This document shows positions 11,901 to 24,562 of a stretch of 64,000 bases of DNA, one piece after another. Position 1 is the stretch's first letter; each line of letters opens with the position of its first letter. The notes under the pieces were generated by a model that saw only the letters and a program-made list of their open reading frames with translations, had not been told where the DNA came from and ran no database searches. This stretch comes from Campylorhamphus procurvoides. Lineage: Eukaryota > Chordata > Aves > Passeriformes > Dendrocolaptidae. The translations under genes and the position numbers were made by a program. Location of the stretch: assembly GCA_013396655.1 (NCBI GenBank), contig WBMV01008396.1, positions 1,411,150-1,475,149 on the forward strand. The letters run 5' to 3'.

Positions 11901-14900
11901 CTGCATGAGCAAACTGGATGCCTGAGTGAAATTGGATAGTTTAAGAGTTGGTAATGGTATGATACAGGCAGCATTCCCTATCCAGTAAAAGCACTTAACA
12001 GATTTATTTCATTTTAACCATATAGATAGTCTCACAAAAGTCAAGGTAGACATATAACTACATGATTTGCCATACTGGGGCCCAAACCTTCTGTCCAAAT
12101 GCTAACACCATCTGGAAATTGATTTACAGGTCATAGTCAACTTAGAGATATTTGCAGACATAGAAAAGAGAGAGGGGATGTCTGTGCACAGTTGCTAGCA
12201 AGTAAGTGTTTGGAAATAGTCACAGTTATAACTAGCACTCCAGAGGAGATCTTGCTGAGAAATGTGATAGGAAGACTATTCTTGCCTTCAGAAATATTTT
12301 CTGGAGCTGGATTTCAAAGGTCTGAATTTATACCCATGCATGCATTTGGCCAAGATCCTCTATCATGGCCACGATGCTGTAAAGCAGTGGTGTCTTCTGT
12401 CCCTTGTGTTCTCTGTCAACTCCCTTCTGCCTTAAAAGAAATTCAGCATCACCTGAGTGGCTCTTTAAAGGAAGACAGCACCATGCAAATCAACATGAAT
12501 CTCAATAAGGTGATGAGTTTCTGTTTGCTTGTGCATACAACACATTGACACAGGGATATTTGCAGAGAAATTTTCCACACAGTCAAGTGTGTTATGTAAA
12601 GCTAGAAGTGTGTTTATGGTTCAGTAAGACAAACTATATGTGATGCAGTGTTGATCCAAGAGTAATGACAATCATTGCAGTCATTTAACCATTAAGTAAT
12701 TGGAATGAATCACCAAGACCTGCAGGCATACTAGAGAAGACCTCTGATACTGTAAGAAGCTCTAGTTTTGTCCTTATGCAGAATGACTTCATACTGCTAA
12801 ACCTTTAACATGTTCCTAAACAATGACACAGGCCTGTTCCTGATCCTAAACAAAAACATAATAATTTTTTTTTTCTCTGAATGGTTCGATGTGAGATAAT
12901 AAAACATATTTCTTAATTGGGTGCCCTACTAAAAAAATTGAAAACAAACACCACTGAAAGTAACACCAGAGCCATAAGAACTGTTTGGGACGATAGCTTC
13001 AGTCTCAGCTTAAACTTTAAACTTCACCAATGTGTCTTTCTTGTACAGTGTTTCACATAATAAGAGGGATATAAAGGCTAACATGCTTGAGTTTTGTTTA
13101 GGTCATTTTGTACTGAAAATTAAAATATACTAAAAGCCTTATTAAAAGAATTTTTCATAAGGTCTTTAGAATAAAAAACCTATGGTTTCTTCCTTTTTAT
13201 GTATTCTAAATAGACTGTACTTGCAGTTCTGATTCAACAGATTCTGATTGTGCTTCTGTCTATTCAGTTCCTCTGGATTTAGGAGTATGTTTGAATATTT
13301 TGACAGGCCTATATTCTGGTCTCTTGCAGAGTAAAGTGAATACCAGAGCTATTTTCCTCACTATTTTGTAAATCAGTCCTTGAAGACAATGAACATTTAT
13401 CATGGATTTATGATATGATACACTTCTTTGTTTCCTGCATGGTTTGAGATGTGGAGGGGCTTTGGCCAGCTTTTCAGCCTCACACTAAGAAAAAAATAAG
13501 GACACCGAAACCTGCACCCATCAGTTCAGCAAATTAGTTGGAAAAAGCTGAAATTTGAGCAAATATGCACCTCACTGGGTTTCAAGCCTTTTGTCTGACT
13601 TAAAATGTAGAAAAAGAAGTCTTGCGTGTGAGCCTGGATTTTCCAATTCCTTCACATACAAACACCTCAGAGAAAAATAATTTTGAAAACGGGCCCATTG
13701 TCAAAAAAAAGTGAAAACAATGCCACTGTGGTGTAGGGAAAGCAGCACAAGTAAGGATCAGAAATATTAAATATACCAGGCAGACAGTCCTTCCCAGTGC
13801 TTCCTCTAGCTACCAAGGGGGGTTGAAATGTTTCTGGACTAGAAATATGGCAGTGGGCAGCAGCACCAACATTTGGCAGCTCCCAAAATTCGTCTTGCTC
13901 TCCATTTCAGAGATTCAGAAATCATGGCAAGAGGCAAGAGGGAAGAGATAAGACAAAGTAGGAAAAACTGAATTTTTCAGTATTGGAAGAACCAGATCAT
14001 AGCTTTCTTTAAAGCATTTTCACCCAGAAAATACAGAGAGAAAATAATTAATAACAAATGCATTCAATTAATCTTGAGGAGGGTTGTTTTTTTCCATTTT
14101 TTTTTCATTAGTGGTACTTTTAACTGCTGCCATTCATTAGACCAGCAGCAAAAGAGAACAAAAGTAACTTGAATAGTCTCATAATTGGCTCTATTTAAAT
14201 AAATTGGCATAAAGTCTCACAAAAAAAAAAGGGAAAAGGAAAAAAATAATTTAAATACTTGTTTTTAGCTGGAGAGAGAACTAACAGTTGCATTCTTGGG
14301 ACATAAGCCATTTTCTTTAAATTTTATATGCATAATTTAAAAATTCAGTAAGCATTAGTGGCATAAAGAAAATTGAGATAAGGCAAAGGCCTGCCTTTTG
14401 TCAGCACTGCATTCTATACCTTCTGATTTGTGTGGATGTAAAGTAGCAATTTAACTATTGAAACAGAGATATAGTCAAGCTATGCAAGAGAAAGAGAAAC
14501 TAATAACTTTTTTCCAATGATATCTTGTACAAGAAACCTCTATGGGTTTGGAGTTTAAGGCCTAACACTTAGAAACGAAAAGCTACGTCAAAGAAATATT
14601 ACATGTTTTCCATCTGTTTTTAGAAGAGAAAAAAATTAATTGCTGAATTCTAATCAGAGATCTTTAAACAATGTACACTCTGCCTGGCATTTTCCCATAT
14701 GTTTTTATGAAGATCATATTCACTTGAGTTTGGCTGTACTTTGACTTGTACTAGAAGAAGAGATAACTGGACTAATGTGAGTGCCAACTCTATCCTAGCT
14801 CTAACACCATGGACTGCAGCCTTCAGCCTTTTGGCCCTCTACACAACTTTAATGAGGTCTCTGATAGAATATATTGGGGAAGATTCATATGACTTTACTA

Positions 14901-15566
14901 TTCTAGCAGGACATCCTCCTTTTCACTGTCTTTTTACAACATAGAACAACTTTGTGTATTTACCCCACATTCTTCAGCAAAAAGTACAAATAAAAATGCG
15001 CTAGCAACACTTTATTACAATTTCAATATTTCATTTGTGAATTCTGAAATACAAGCTATTTAAATCAAACACTGTTCAAGTATATTTAATTCACCTTTAG
15101 ACAAGTAGCCACTTATCAGAGCCACATCTAAATAAATAGAAAAGCACCACAATACATTTTTAGAAATTCTTTACAGATTCAGATGTTATGAGTGTAACTC
15201 TCAGTTAAGGCATCTTAAGAGATTGCTATTACAAGTTTCTGAGCATTCATCTTTTGCAGTAGAGGATCCTTCAGATAGGCAAAGCTCACAGTGCACACAC
15301 ACACCCCCTTCAAGTTATCATCCATTTCCTCAAAAAAAATTAACATGAACAAAAACATTTCAAAAAGTATTTTCAATGAGTCAGCTCAAAACTCCAGTGA
15401 AGTGAAAAGTTCCCGCAGCTTGAAGAACTGCTCTGTTTTACTAGAATAGGTTCCGAATTTTTTTATAATTATTTAGTGTTGAAAAATACCATCTGTTTCT
15501 TGGAGAAGAAACAAATTGTAGTGAAATTCATTGTGAGTGCAAGCTGCAAGCAACAATAATGAACTT

Positions 15567-15604
15567 CACAGACTTACTGGTGACGAGCAACCAGTAAGTC
15601 TGTG
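15567..15604. repeat. Perfect inverted repeat (14-bp arms, 10-nt loop)
   Basis: CACAGACTTACTGG at 15567-15580 is exactly complementary to CCAGTAAGTCTGTG at 15591-15604, with loop TGACGAGCAA. The stem is shorter than a usual microRNA precursor. Confidence 0.95.
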
Positions 15605-18600
15605 GAAAACCTTGGTGCAACTCCAGTCTTCAAGATCTGTCGTGAGGATTTCAAGAGATTGAGCAAGTGAGTCAGCCTTTCTATTTCATGTTTAAATACT
15701 ATTTAAACACCTAATTTCCTCCAAGAAGACCTGAATTTGCAGTTCAATACCTAAGATTTACCTGGGTGTATGGGAGAACCATCCTTAACTTGTGACCACC
15801 ATTACACAGAAGACTTAAACCAAGGTGTCATCCCAAATAAAAAGGGTGATTAAACCAACACTAATGAGTGTGAGCATGTTGTTCATTCTCAACTGCAGCT
15901 CAGCAATATTTTGTGAGTAATCCAGTATACCTGTCCATAAGTCAATTCATACTGTATTTCATGAATTATCCTATTTACATTAAAAAGTCTATTCAAACTA
16001 CTACTCAAAGTCAGTAACACTAGCAAATAAATAATTTTTTGCTTCAATAAAAGCAGCTCTGCATTTTGAATCTAGACACCATTTGTTATTTCACACCTCA
16101 TCAAAGTGTAATATAACATATTACATTAGATTTGTGGTGAAATAGGCAATAAGGTTTTGTCATCCTTCTGCTAACCTTTGAAAGCTAGGGGAAAAATCTA
16201 TGTCTGGAACAATTAATGTGATTTACTGTAGGCATCTGTTTAGAATGAGATGAATCGTATCCATTTACTATTCTTCCATTGATTGTAGTCTGAGGGGTCC
16301 ATTCAGACTAGACACATCCCTCACAAATGTAGGATTTCATTAGATGAATCACATCTAATATGTCAATTTATGAATAGAAAAACTCACAACTACAGTGGTG
16401 GCAATGGCAGCAGTTTCTCTGACTTTGTGGTCCTGGCAGCCAAGATCAGATGAAGGCTTACCATTCCTCCTTCTATCTTCCACCCAGGCTCCCTATAGAA
16501 AGCACAAAGTGCCTCCAGAAGCCAAGATCAATGTTGCAACTGCTTCTGCACCCTGTTATTCCACAGGTGTTCCCCTTTACCTATGTGGTGTCTGAAATGC
16601 TCTGCACTTGTTGTTCCTAAGTACTGAACCTTCTGGGACAGTTTGAAAGAAAGAATTTAAGCATATGCTAACTGTTACACATACGGTTTTAGTGGAGCTG
16701 CCCAATTTGCTTCATGGCCCACAGGATTCTCTCCTTCAGCAGCTGATGCTGGTCAGGCACAACACCTAGACGACTGCTAGGGAAGGGAGCTGAGCTGTTT
16801 GCACCATGGCACAAAAGAGGGAAAGAATTGCAGATTTATGAGATGAAGCAAGTTACCCAAAGACAGACACTTCAAAAATTTAATTTGTGCTAATATATGC
16901 AAACAGTTGAAAAGTGTAAGCCAATGAAGTGAAAAGAAATCCTAATGTTAATTCAGACCTTAAAAAAAGCAAACCGTGTTCAGTGACAGATGGAAAAAAA
17001 GCCAGAATAAGAGCTAATCTGCACTGTGGATGATCAGAAGACTTACCTTGGTGTTCCTAAAATATATGAAAAAGTAAATATTGGAAAAGACTAGTAATGA
17101 TTTCAAAAACTGTTTGAAATGAGCTTTTAGATTTGAACAGATTGTTAGGACAAACCTGTAGGATATTTAAAAGTAAAAAAGAATTTATTGGCAGTGGGTT
17201 ATGCAGTATATACAATAACCTCCTCCAGAATACCCTGTGCATATTAAGCTTCAAGGGACTCCGGTCTGGCAACTGCAAAGGATGCTGCACACTGAGATGT
17301 ACATCACTACATTTCATCCCACTTAATGACTAGTCACTAAACAACTGGTCAGTTCTGGGGCTTGCTTCAGCTATCAGAATGCTCTGGCAAAAGCCACCAG
17401 CTGAACGTGTAGGTTGTTAAGCATTTGTCCTTTTTAACTCTCGCACTTTGACATGTCCATTTTCTGCCATATCCATTTTTTGTGTTGTCCATTTGTTATC
17501 ATGCTTTGTGAGTTTCCTGAAATTTATAGCCAAATACGGAGAACAGGATTGTCATAAGTCAATTAGATATGAATATTTCAGCTTGACATTTGATCATAAA
17601 TGTCCAGGGCGTCATCCCTCTGTAAGCTGCAGGTCTAGAACAAAGGTAATTTGTCCAATTTGAGCCCTGGAAAACTGTTCTTGCACTCTGACCATTCAGC
17701 CTGGACAAACGTTTTACTTGAGAAAAATTCCATGAGATTCCGTAAAAAAGAAGGTAAAAACAATGAAAACATGCCCAAGTTTGCAAGGGCAGATTAACCT
17801 CATCTTTTTAATTTTAATAACTAAAGAATTATGACACCCTCAATCAGGGGGTATATATGACAGCCCAGGACACCACTGCACAGCTTGACTAGCTGGCCTA
17901 CTGATTAAGCTGAAAAAATTCCCACTTGGCCATGATATACAGGAGTAAAAAGGGCTTTCTGCTTTCCTGGGTTGTGCTGTTTGGTGTGACTTAGCTGTGC
18001 TGGAAAATGAGTCAATTTTTCTGCATAAGCCACAGGCCTATTGAAGAGCCTTGCTATCAAGACCATACTGTGATAGTCACACCAGTGGTGTGTGGACTGA
18101 TCCCAGAGCTTGTGAATGAAAGACAGGTCTTAGTCTGTTCAAGAAAATCATCCCTAGCCTAGAATAACTGAAATGTAAAGATATGATCATTAAGATGAGA
18201 GAGGGTAGATTTATAAAGGAGTTTTCAAAGATACCTAACAGTCTTGTTTTAGGAACACTTGGGTTGTTCAAGCAATCAAAATAGGCTCTGAGAGCAGATG
18301 TAGGACTGGGGACAGGGATGGGGGCTGGCCAGACGTTGGCACTGAGACTTCAGCATTGGATTTCCAAGAGATGAGGAGAAAGCCAAGAAGCCAACTGCCA
18401 CGTGTGGACACCCAAGATACTAGAAGGGTGTGGAACAGTTTTCCAGAGGTTATTTCTTCAGAAATGTCTTGGTTACCAACTGCTCTATTAATGCTTCAAG
18501 CCACTTTCATCAATGTCTTGAATAAGGTTGCAGAATTTAAATATGCAAGTCTTATTGAGGTAAATCCTATTGACTACTGAGTAAAGACACTCTGCTTTCA

Positions 18601-19362
18601 AAGGTTTATTGCAGCTGCCACTTCTTTAACTAAATTTGATCTACTGGACTGTCCTGGCTTAATTTAAACTTACCATTGTTGAGCACAGGAAACCTGAACT
18701 TGAGATCTGCACTACAGTGCAATCTACACTACAATGCCATCTTCACAACTGTACAACCTGCATATATAGAAAAGATACAAAATATTACTGTGAATATGAG
18801 TAAAAAGGTTTTATTTTCCCAGTTCTCTGAGTCATATTGGTGGTAAATCTAAATTCCCAGTCCCCTGAGCCACACTTAGTGAGATATTAATGTGATACTG
18901 AGGACAGCATAACACTTCACTAAATATTATGCTGTCAGAGTGGAAAGAGATTCACCTCAGAGCAAATTTATGAGCATAGAAAACTACTAAGTACAGCTTT
19001 TGCAATGAATTTATACTACTATTAATATTCTGTAATGCAAGAGCTTAGAGCTTTTTCAGCACATAATGAGGAAAACACAGGAAAGGTATTGGATTCCCAA
19101 AATTTAAAACCAGAATGGACAGGGGTTTCTTTAAATTACTTCCAGTTACATCTGTAGCTTCTGTTTGACAAAATGTAAGTTATGTTTAGTTAAAGCATTT
19201 TTCAAAAAAAATAAATAACATTCATATGCATTATTAAGAGATGGAAAATACACTGCTTCTCTAGACTGTCCAATCAATAGTCACCTTCAGTATAAAAATG
19301 CATACCAAGTCAACCATTTTTATATATCTGATTCCAGATTTTGGTATTTACTCTTTCCTCTT

Positions 19363-19464
19363 AGATCCTAGGATCTGTTTCTTGGACTTTCAGTGTATTT
19401 TGTATTAAACAGAAGATCCTAGGATCTGTTTCTGGGACTTTCAGTGTATTTTGTATTAAACAGA
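19363..19464. repeat. 51-bp tandem duplication, two copies
   Basis: Copies 19363-19413 and 19414-19464 differ at one base (TTGGAC versus GGGAC after ATCTGTTTCT). Each opens with the 14-base perfect palindrome AGATCCTAGGATCT. No gene is nearby. Confidence 0.95.
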
Positions 19465-20463
19465 TTCAGAAATGCATCAGCCCTAAGCTGTTCTGAAGAC
19501 ACTGGTGTTCTGAAGATTCAGTGCTTGTGCTCATTTTCTCTTTACTTCTGACTTTATATATTTCTGAAGCTTCATTTTTTCCTCCTCACATCTAATTCCA
19601 TCAAAAATCTGTAACTTGGTGGTTAGGACATCCCATTTGAGGTAATTTTGACTAATCTCAAACCAATAAACTTCAATTTTTGTCTTCCATGTTCTGTGTG
19701 AGTAGGGCAGCACGGGAGTAGATATCTTTGGGGGAGAAATAACCACTCTAAGAATGTCTTCTGCACCTTTTTTTTAAGAACGCTCATAAAAAAATCTCAC
19801 CTAATCTGGTTATGGCTCTATGATGGGGAGGTTCCATAGTGATCAAATAAAGTTTAAGTAAGATGCAAAAATCTTGATACTGTGTTGCCTGACTCAGTTT
19901 TATGACATTCATAAAACACGACTTAGCCCAACCAAACTGTGTTGCAAGTAATTAGTGACAAGTAGTAGATCTCAACATCACTATACTATTATCAGCTCTC
20001 CTGAAATAACTCATTTTTTGAAAAATTATCCTCCATTACAGACCAGCATTTCAGAGGGAGAAATGAAAGAAAACAAAGTTTGAAGAATTGTAAATATATA
20101 AAAAGAAAGAGGTTTTGATTTCAAAACCTCAGCTAGTATGAGTTTTGCACTAGTTTTCCCAGGACTCGCCATTTAGCTCCAAATTGTCCAGAAGTGCAAT
20201 CTCTACCACTAAGAGCAACAAAAGACTTGTCTCTGATGCCTTGTAAGTTGTACTGCTGTTCATACATGAGAGAATTATGTCAGGTCTCTTCAGCATATGT
20301 TGCCAACATCACAATCACTGTGGAAGAACTACTACCTACCCAGTTGTTACCCAGCTTGAATATGAGTGTCCAGCAAGAGTGTAATACCATTTACTGGTTA
20401 TGATCATGTCACTTTTCAGATAATATCTGCCTAGTGAACGTATTCATGAGAAATGCTTATATT

Positions 20464-20508
20464 GGTAAATCAGACTATTATATAGTAGTCTGGAACAGAC
20501 CATTTACC
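20464..20508. repeat. Interrupted long inverted repeat
   Basis: GGTAAAT (20464-20470) pairs with ATTTACC (20502-20508). Inside it CAGACTATTA (20471-20480) pairs with TAGTAGTCTG (20483-20492) with one G-T wobble, leaving a two-base loop and a 9-base bulge on the 3' side. Confidence 0.85.
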
Positions 20509-21038
20509 ACAGTGGGATTTGAGAGGTATCCAAGATTTATGGACAAATTATATGACTATTTCAGAGTTACATAAATGCTACCTTTACCAGAAAAGTCCCA
20601 TAGGACAAGTGCCAACAAAAAGTGGTTTCATTAAAATCCTCATCTTGGAGAGGAATAGGAGTGCAGATCTCCCTAAAACATAATATTAGTACTGTATGGA
20701 TTTGGCCTACAGCCTTGGAATATGTAGATCACTGATCAGAACTGAGATTTCTGACAGCAACATCATCCAGAAAGCCAATAATTATTCCATGGTTCACTGA
20801 AGCACTGCAAAGTGGTTTTGCACTTATCTTTAAAATCATCAGTCTTTCAGTCTTAATCTGTTGGAGCCACTATTCCCACCAAGAGTGGCAGATGGGTTTT
20901 GTGTTAAGACTGACATCGTGGGTCATGCAATACTCTTTCCTGATTTTTTATTAAGATAAAATTATGTTTCCTGCATGCACAAGTGGCTTAAACAGTCATA
21001 TTTACTATACTCATTTTTATCAGTGATGCAAGCAGGTT

Positions 21039-21146
21039 GAGGGAGGCAATGGACACAAACTGAAACAGAAGGCTCCATCTGAATGTCAGGAAACAATTTT
21101 TCACTCTGAGAATGACCAAGCAGTGGTGCAGGTTGCTCACAGAATT
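21039..21146 (+). mobile_element. CR1 LINE fragment (end of ORF2)
   Basis: The segment GAGGGAGGCAATGGACACAA and the following 80 bases (CTCCATCTGAATGTCAGGAA, GACCAAGCAGTGGTGCAGGT) match the ORF2 C-terminal part of CR1 as it occurs throughout bird genomes. The element's extreme 3' end with its ATTCTRTG repeats is absent; the match fades after 21146. Both ends are truncated. Confidence 0.75.
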
Positions 21147-22104
21147 AAAAAATAAAAAAGCCTATGACCTTGTGACTGTATTCAGGAACCTGGTCTCAGA
21201 CTTTTCCCTTTGTTTAAAATAGTCATTTTAAAAGCATATAAGGCTTAAAAAATGGTTCAGCTGCAGAGTCATTTAATACTCTGTTCCCTTTAAGAACGTA
21301 TTCCAGTTTTTAGTAATATAACAAAAATACTGTTTAGCAAAAGTAAAAATAATTCAATTGGGGACAATTGATTAAGAAAAAAATAGCCTAAATTAAAGCC
21401 TCAAAGTCAAAATTAAAAGTTTAATTTTGAAACATTCTGAAACAGCTCTGAAACATTAAAAGCAACATGAGGGGGCAGATACATGCATAGCAGAACAATT
21501 AGATTTCAAGACTGAAACAGGTTTAAATCAACTCAATAAAGATAACAAAGGCCTGCCAATTACTTCAACAGAAACAAAATTTTATCTGAACTGTCTCTGC
21601 CCTTCTTGAAAGAATATGAGGACAGAAATTGGTAAAATATTTCCTCCAGGTGTGTTTTTCGAACTTTGCATGGACGAAGGCAAAGTGTAGGGAAAATTGA
21701 TACTGCAGTTAAATTTTAATATATACCATCCTTCATGTATTTATGATGATAGTATGATTTTTAATTCACAATTATTGTGTGACTGATATATATATTAGCA
21801 TAAATATCACAGTTAACATATGAAAACTACACAGGACAAGTAATGGAAGTTAACATATCTATATTTTCTGGTAAGTCAATAAAGCAATTAATGAAAAAAA
21901 AATCTACTTCTAGTTGTGAAAAGATATCAAAATTGTTCCCATTAAGGATTGTGACCTGACCTGGGAAAGCACAATCCACACAAAAATGCAGAAATGGCCA
22001 TCTGGGGGAGATTCTCTTCCCACAGAAGCCACCAGCACCACTTTCACAACAACTGTGGAAAGTCCATGTGCCAAAGATCTGTACACAAAGGAGAGATTCT
22101 ATTT

Positions 22105-22495
22105 ATAATCATAGAATATTCCCTGTTGAAAGGGACCCACAAGGATCATAGAAGGCCAACCCCTGACCCTGCACAAGACCACCCCAAGAGTCACACCATG
22201 TCCCTGAGAGTATTGTCCAAATGCTTCTTGAACTCTGCCAGGCTTGGCGCTGTGATCACTTCCCTGGGGAGCCTGTTCAGTACCCAACCACCCTCCGGAT
22301 GAAGAACCTCTTTCTGATATCCAAATTAAACCACCCCTGACACAACTACAGGCCATTCCCTGTGGTCCTGTCACTGGTCACCACAGAGAAGAGATCAGTG
22401 CCTGCCCCTCCTCTTACCCTCACAAGCAAGTTGTAACTGCAATGAGGTCTTTCCTTCAGGCTGAACAAGTCAAGTGACCTCAGCTACTCCTCATA
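22105..22495 (-). mobile_element. CR1 LINE 3' fragment
   Basis: It starts with the reverse-complemented CR1 3' end (AATCATAGAATATTCCCTGTT) and continues through the GGGACCCACAAGGATCAT block. That block marks a different subfamily from the copy at 5414, which has GGGACTCTAAAGATCATC. It ends in GAACAAGTCAAGTGACCTCA, the point reached by many 5'-truncated copies. The length is about 390 bases. Open frames here are degraded element sequence or antisense shadow, not host genes. Confidence 0.92.
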
Positions 22496-24541
22496 ATCAA
22501 CATTTTATTTATTCTGATTTTTGGATATTTTCTTTTGCAGATAAAACTGATCAAACACTTCAAGTGCCACCTAATGAGACAGGATACAGAAGATATTCCA
22601 AGTTGGTATCAGCTACTCTTCTGACAGAGGTCTTTTTCTCTCAGTCCTCTCAGAATCAGCAAAACCAGATCTGTGTTCACTCCTCTGTTACCACATTTCC
22701 CAGCGTTTATTAATCCCACCTCACCATCAGCCTGAGACCCATGGAGTATTAGACATTTGCACATCCCTACTTCTACTTGCTCTGCAAAGAGAGGTAAACT
22801 GAGGGTCATAATTTCTTAAATCACTCTGCCACAAATTGTGATGGTTATTCTGAAAGTTTCCTTATTTACCCAGTTAAAGCCATGCATCCTAAGGAGATAC
22901 AGCAGCATCCTTTCCATTTTCAAATGCATTTAAACTGTGATCTAGATGAAATCTATGTCAAATCAGGGTTAATACTGATAGGGAAAAAGTTTCCTTGAAG
23001 AAATATCAGGATCTATTAGAACTTCTTCTCCAGTGTGCTTAAAATTGGTGGCATACCTTTGGATAGGTCTGTATTGCAATAAAGCATAAATCTAGTAGCA
23101 GTGCATCCTGCTTTCTCTAAAACAGACATCTCTATATGAAGAATTCTTTTGAACATTTGTCCTGAAGACATCTCCAGCTTCAAAGATCAAACCACTGACC
23201 TGGGTCGGTGCAGAAAATTTGAAGGATTTATTATACAAGCCTGCATAGCAGCCTTAACTACATGGATTTGAAAACTCTTTTTTATGAAAGCCAAAACAAT
23301 TAAATATTATATGAGTAAAATCTCTATGTCTGAAAATTACAGGTGTAGAACATCCCTTGTATCCTTTGTTATACAGCTGAGAAAAAGCTCACCCATTTTA
23401 TGGCAGTGACTCTTTCCTATAGTTCTGCTGCTGACTAAAATCAAAGTCATAAGGATTTTCTCTGGCAGCAGAAAACAAGTGTAAGATTTTAGAGCTATCT
23501 GTGTCCCCTACAGACCTACCCTCTTAGGTCTTGCCTTGGTTTAGTCTTATACCTGAAAATTAGTTCTATTTTTATTTTTATAATGCAGAAGTACTTGAAA
23601 AATTCTGTTACAACAGCTTTCAGTGTAAAATTATTTTATTCTAAACATCTGTGGGAAATCTTTGTAACCTTTTAGACAAATAAAACCAAGCTTTTATTAT
23701 GTATATGTATATAAGTATGTGTATGTATTATATATTATTATATTTATTCTGCAGGATGAATAGAGGAAGATTTTTAAATAAAAACATCTGAATTTTCAGT
23801 TTTCAAAAGAATAGACAGAAATATCCAGGTGGTTTCATATACAGAAAACAAAAAAGGGTCAGGGGAGAAATGGAAAAGGTTGAGTGAAAAGGTAGGAGTG
23901 TTTCACTTCAAACCACAAAAAAAAAAAAGGGTTGACCATCTATTTTCATATCAGTGGCATCTGAAATGCAGACATCTGCTGCAAACATCCCTCTTTAATT
24001 ATGTCTTTGGTTATTTTTAACTAGACAAACTTATCTCAGGCATTCAAATCCATGCTAAAGACTTTCCATCTTAGATCTTTGCTCATATCCGTACTTCAAG
24101 GGTGCTGCAGTATCTTCTGCATTTTTAATTCCTCTATAGTTATAATGATGCTTTGGGTTGAGAAAATCTTCCCATGTCATTACTAACTTGTTTCTAGTCA
24201 AGAGTTTAAAAGAAAAGGCAGATCCTAAGTGAAAAATAGTAAGGGAATGTGGTGTAAGCAAAAACATGTAAAAATGAACATGCTCTTGGTTTACAATAGT
24301 CCGACGTTACTTAAGAGGTACATTAATCCCTCTGGTTTTGTTGCAATTGTTGCTGTTAATAGCTGAGTTGCACTTTATATATCTGTAATTATTTGACCAC
24401 AAAAAACATCAGAGGCCAATACATGCAGTTCGTTTCCTACTGTTTTTACAAAAAAACAAGAGGGGGAAAGTAGATTCCATGTCATTTGTGTCATCCCCTT
24501 AAAATGGCAAGTCATTTTTGCTATACATGTCATTTTTATGA

Positions 24542-24562
24542 GATGATGATGATGATGATGAT
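24542..24562. repeat. (GAT)7 microsatellite
   Basis: Seven uninterrupted GAT units in non-coding DNA. Confidence 0.97.

Larger units (their letters stand above)
8995..21038. other. AT-rich intergenic DNA, no gene seen
   Basis: About 12 kb downstream of the receptor pseudogene. Only short open frames without family signatures are present, along with the hairpin at 15567-15604, the 51-bp duplication at 19363-19464 and the inverted repeat at 20464-20508. Dense homeodomain-type TAAT cores occur around 10490-10530 and 14045-14075. No recognisable transposon was seen. Confidence 0.6.

Noticed and set aside
15567..15604. The hairpin as a microRNA gene
   Set aside because: The stem is 14 bp; microRNA precursors need roughly 22 or more paired bases with flanking stem, which is not present.
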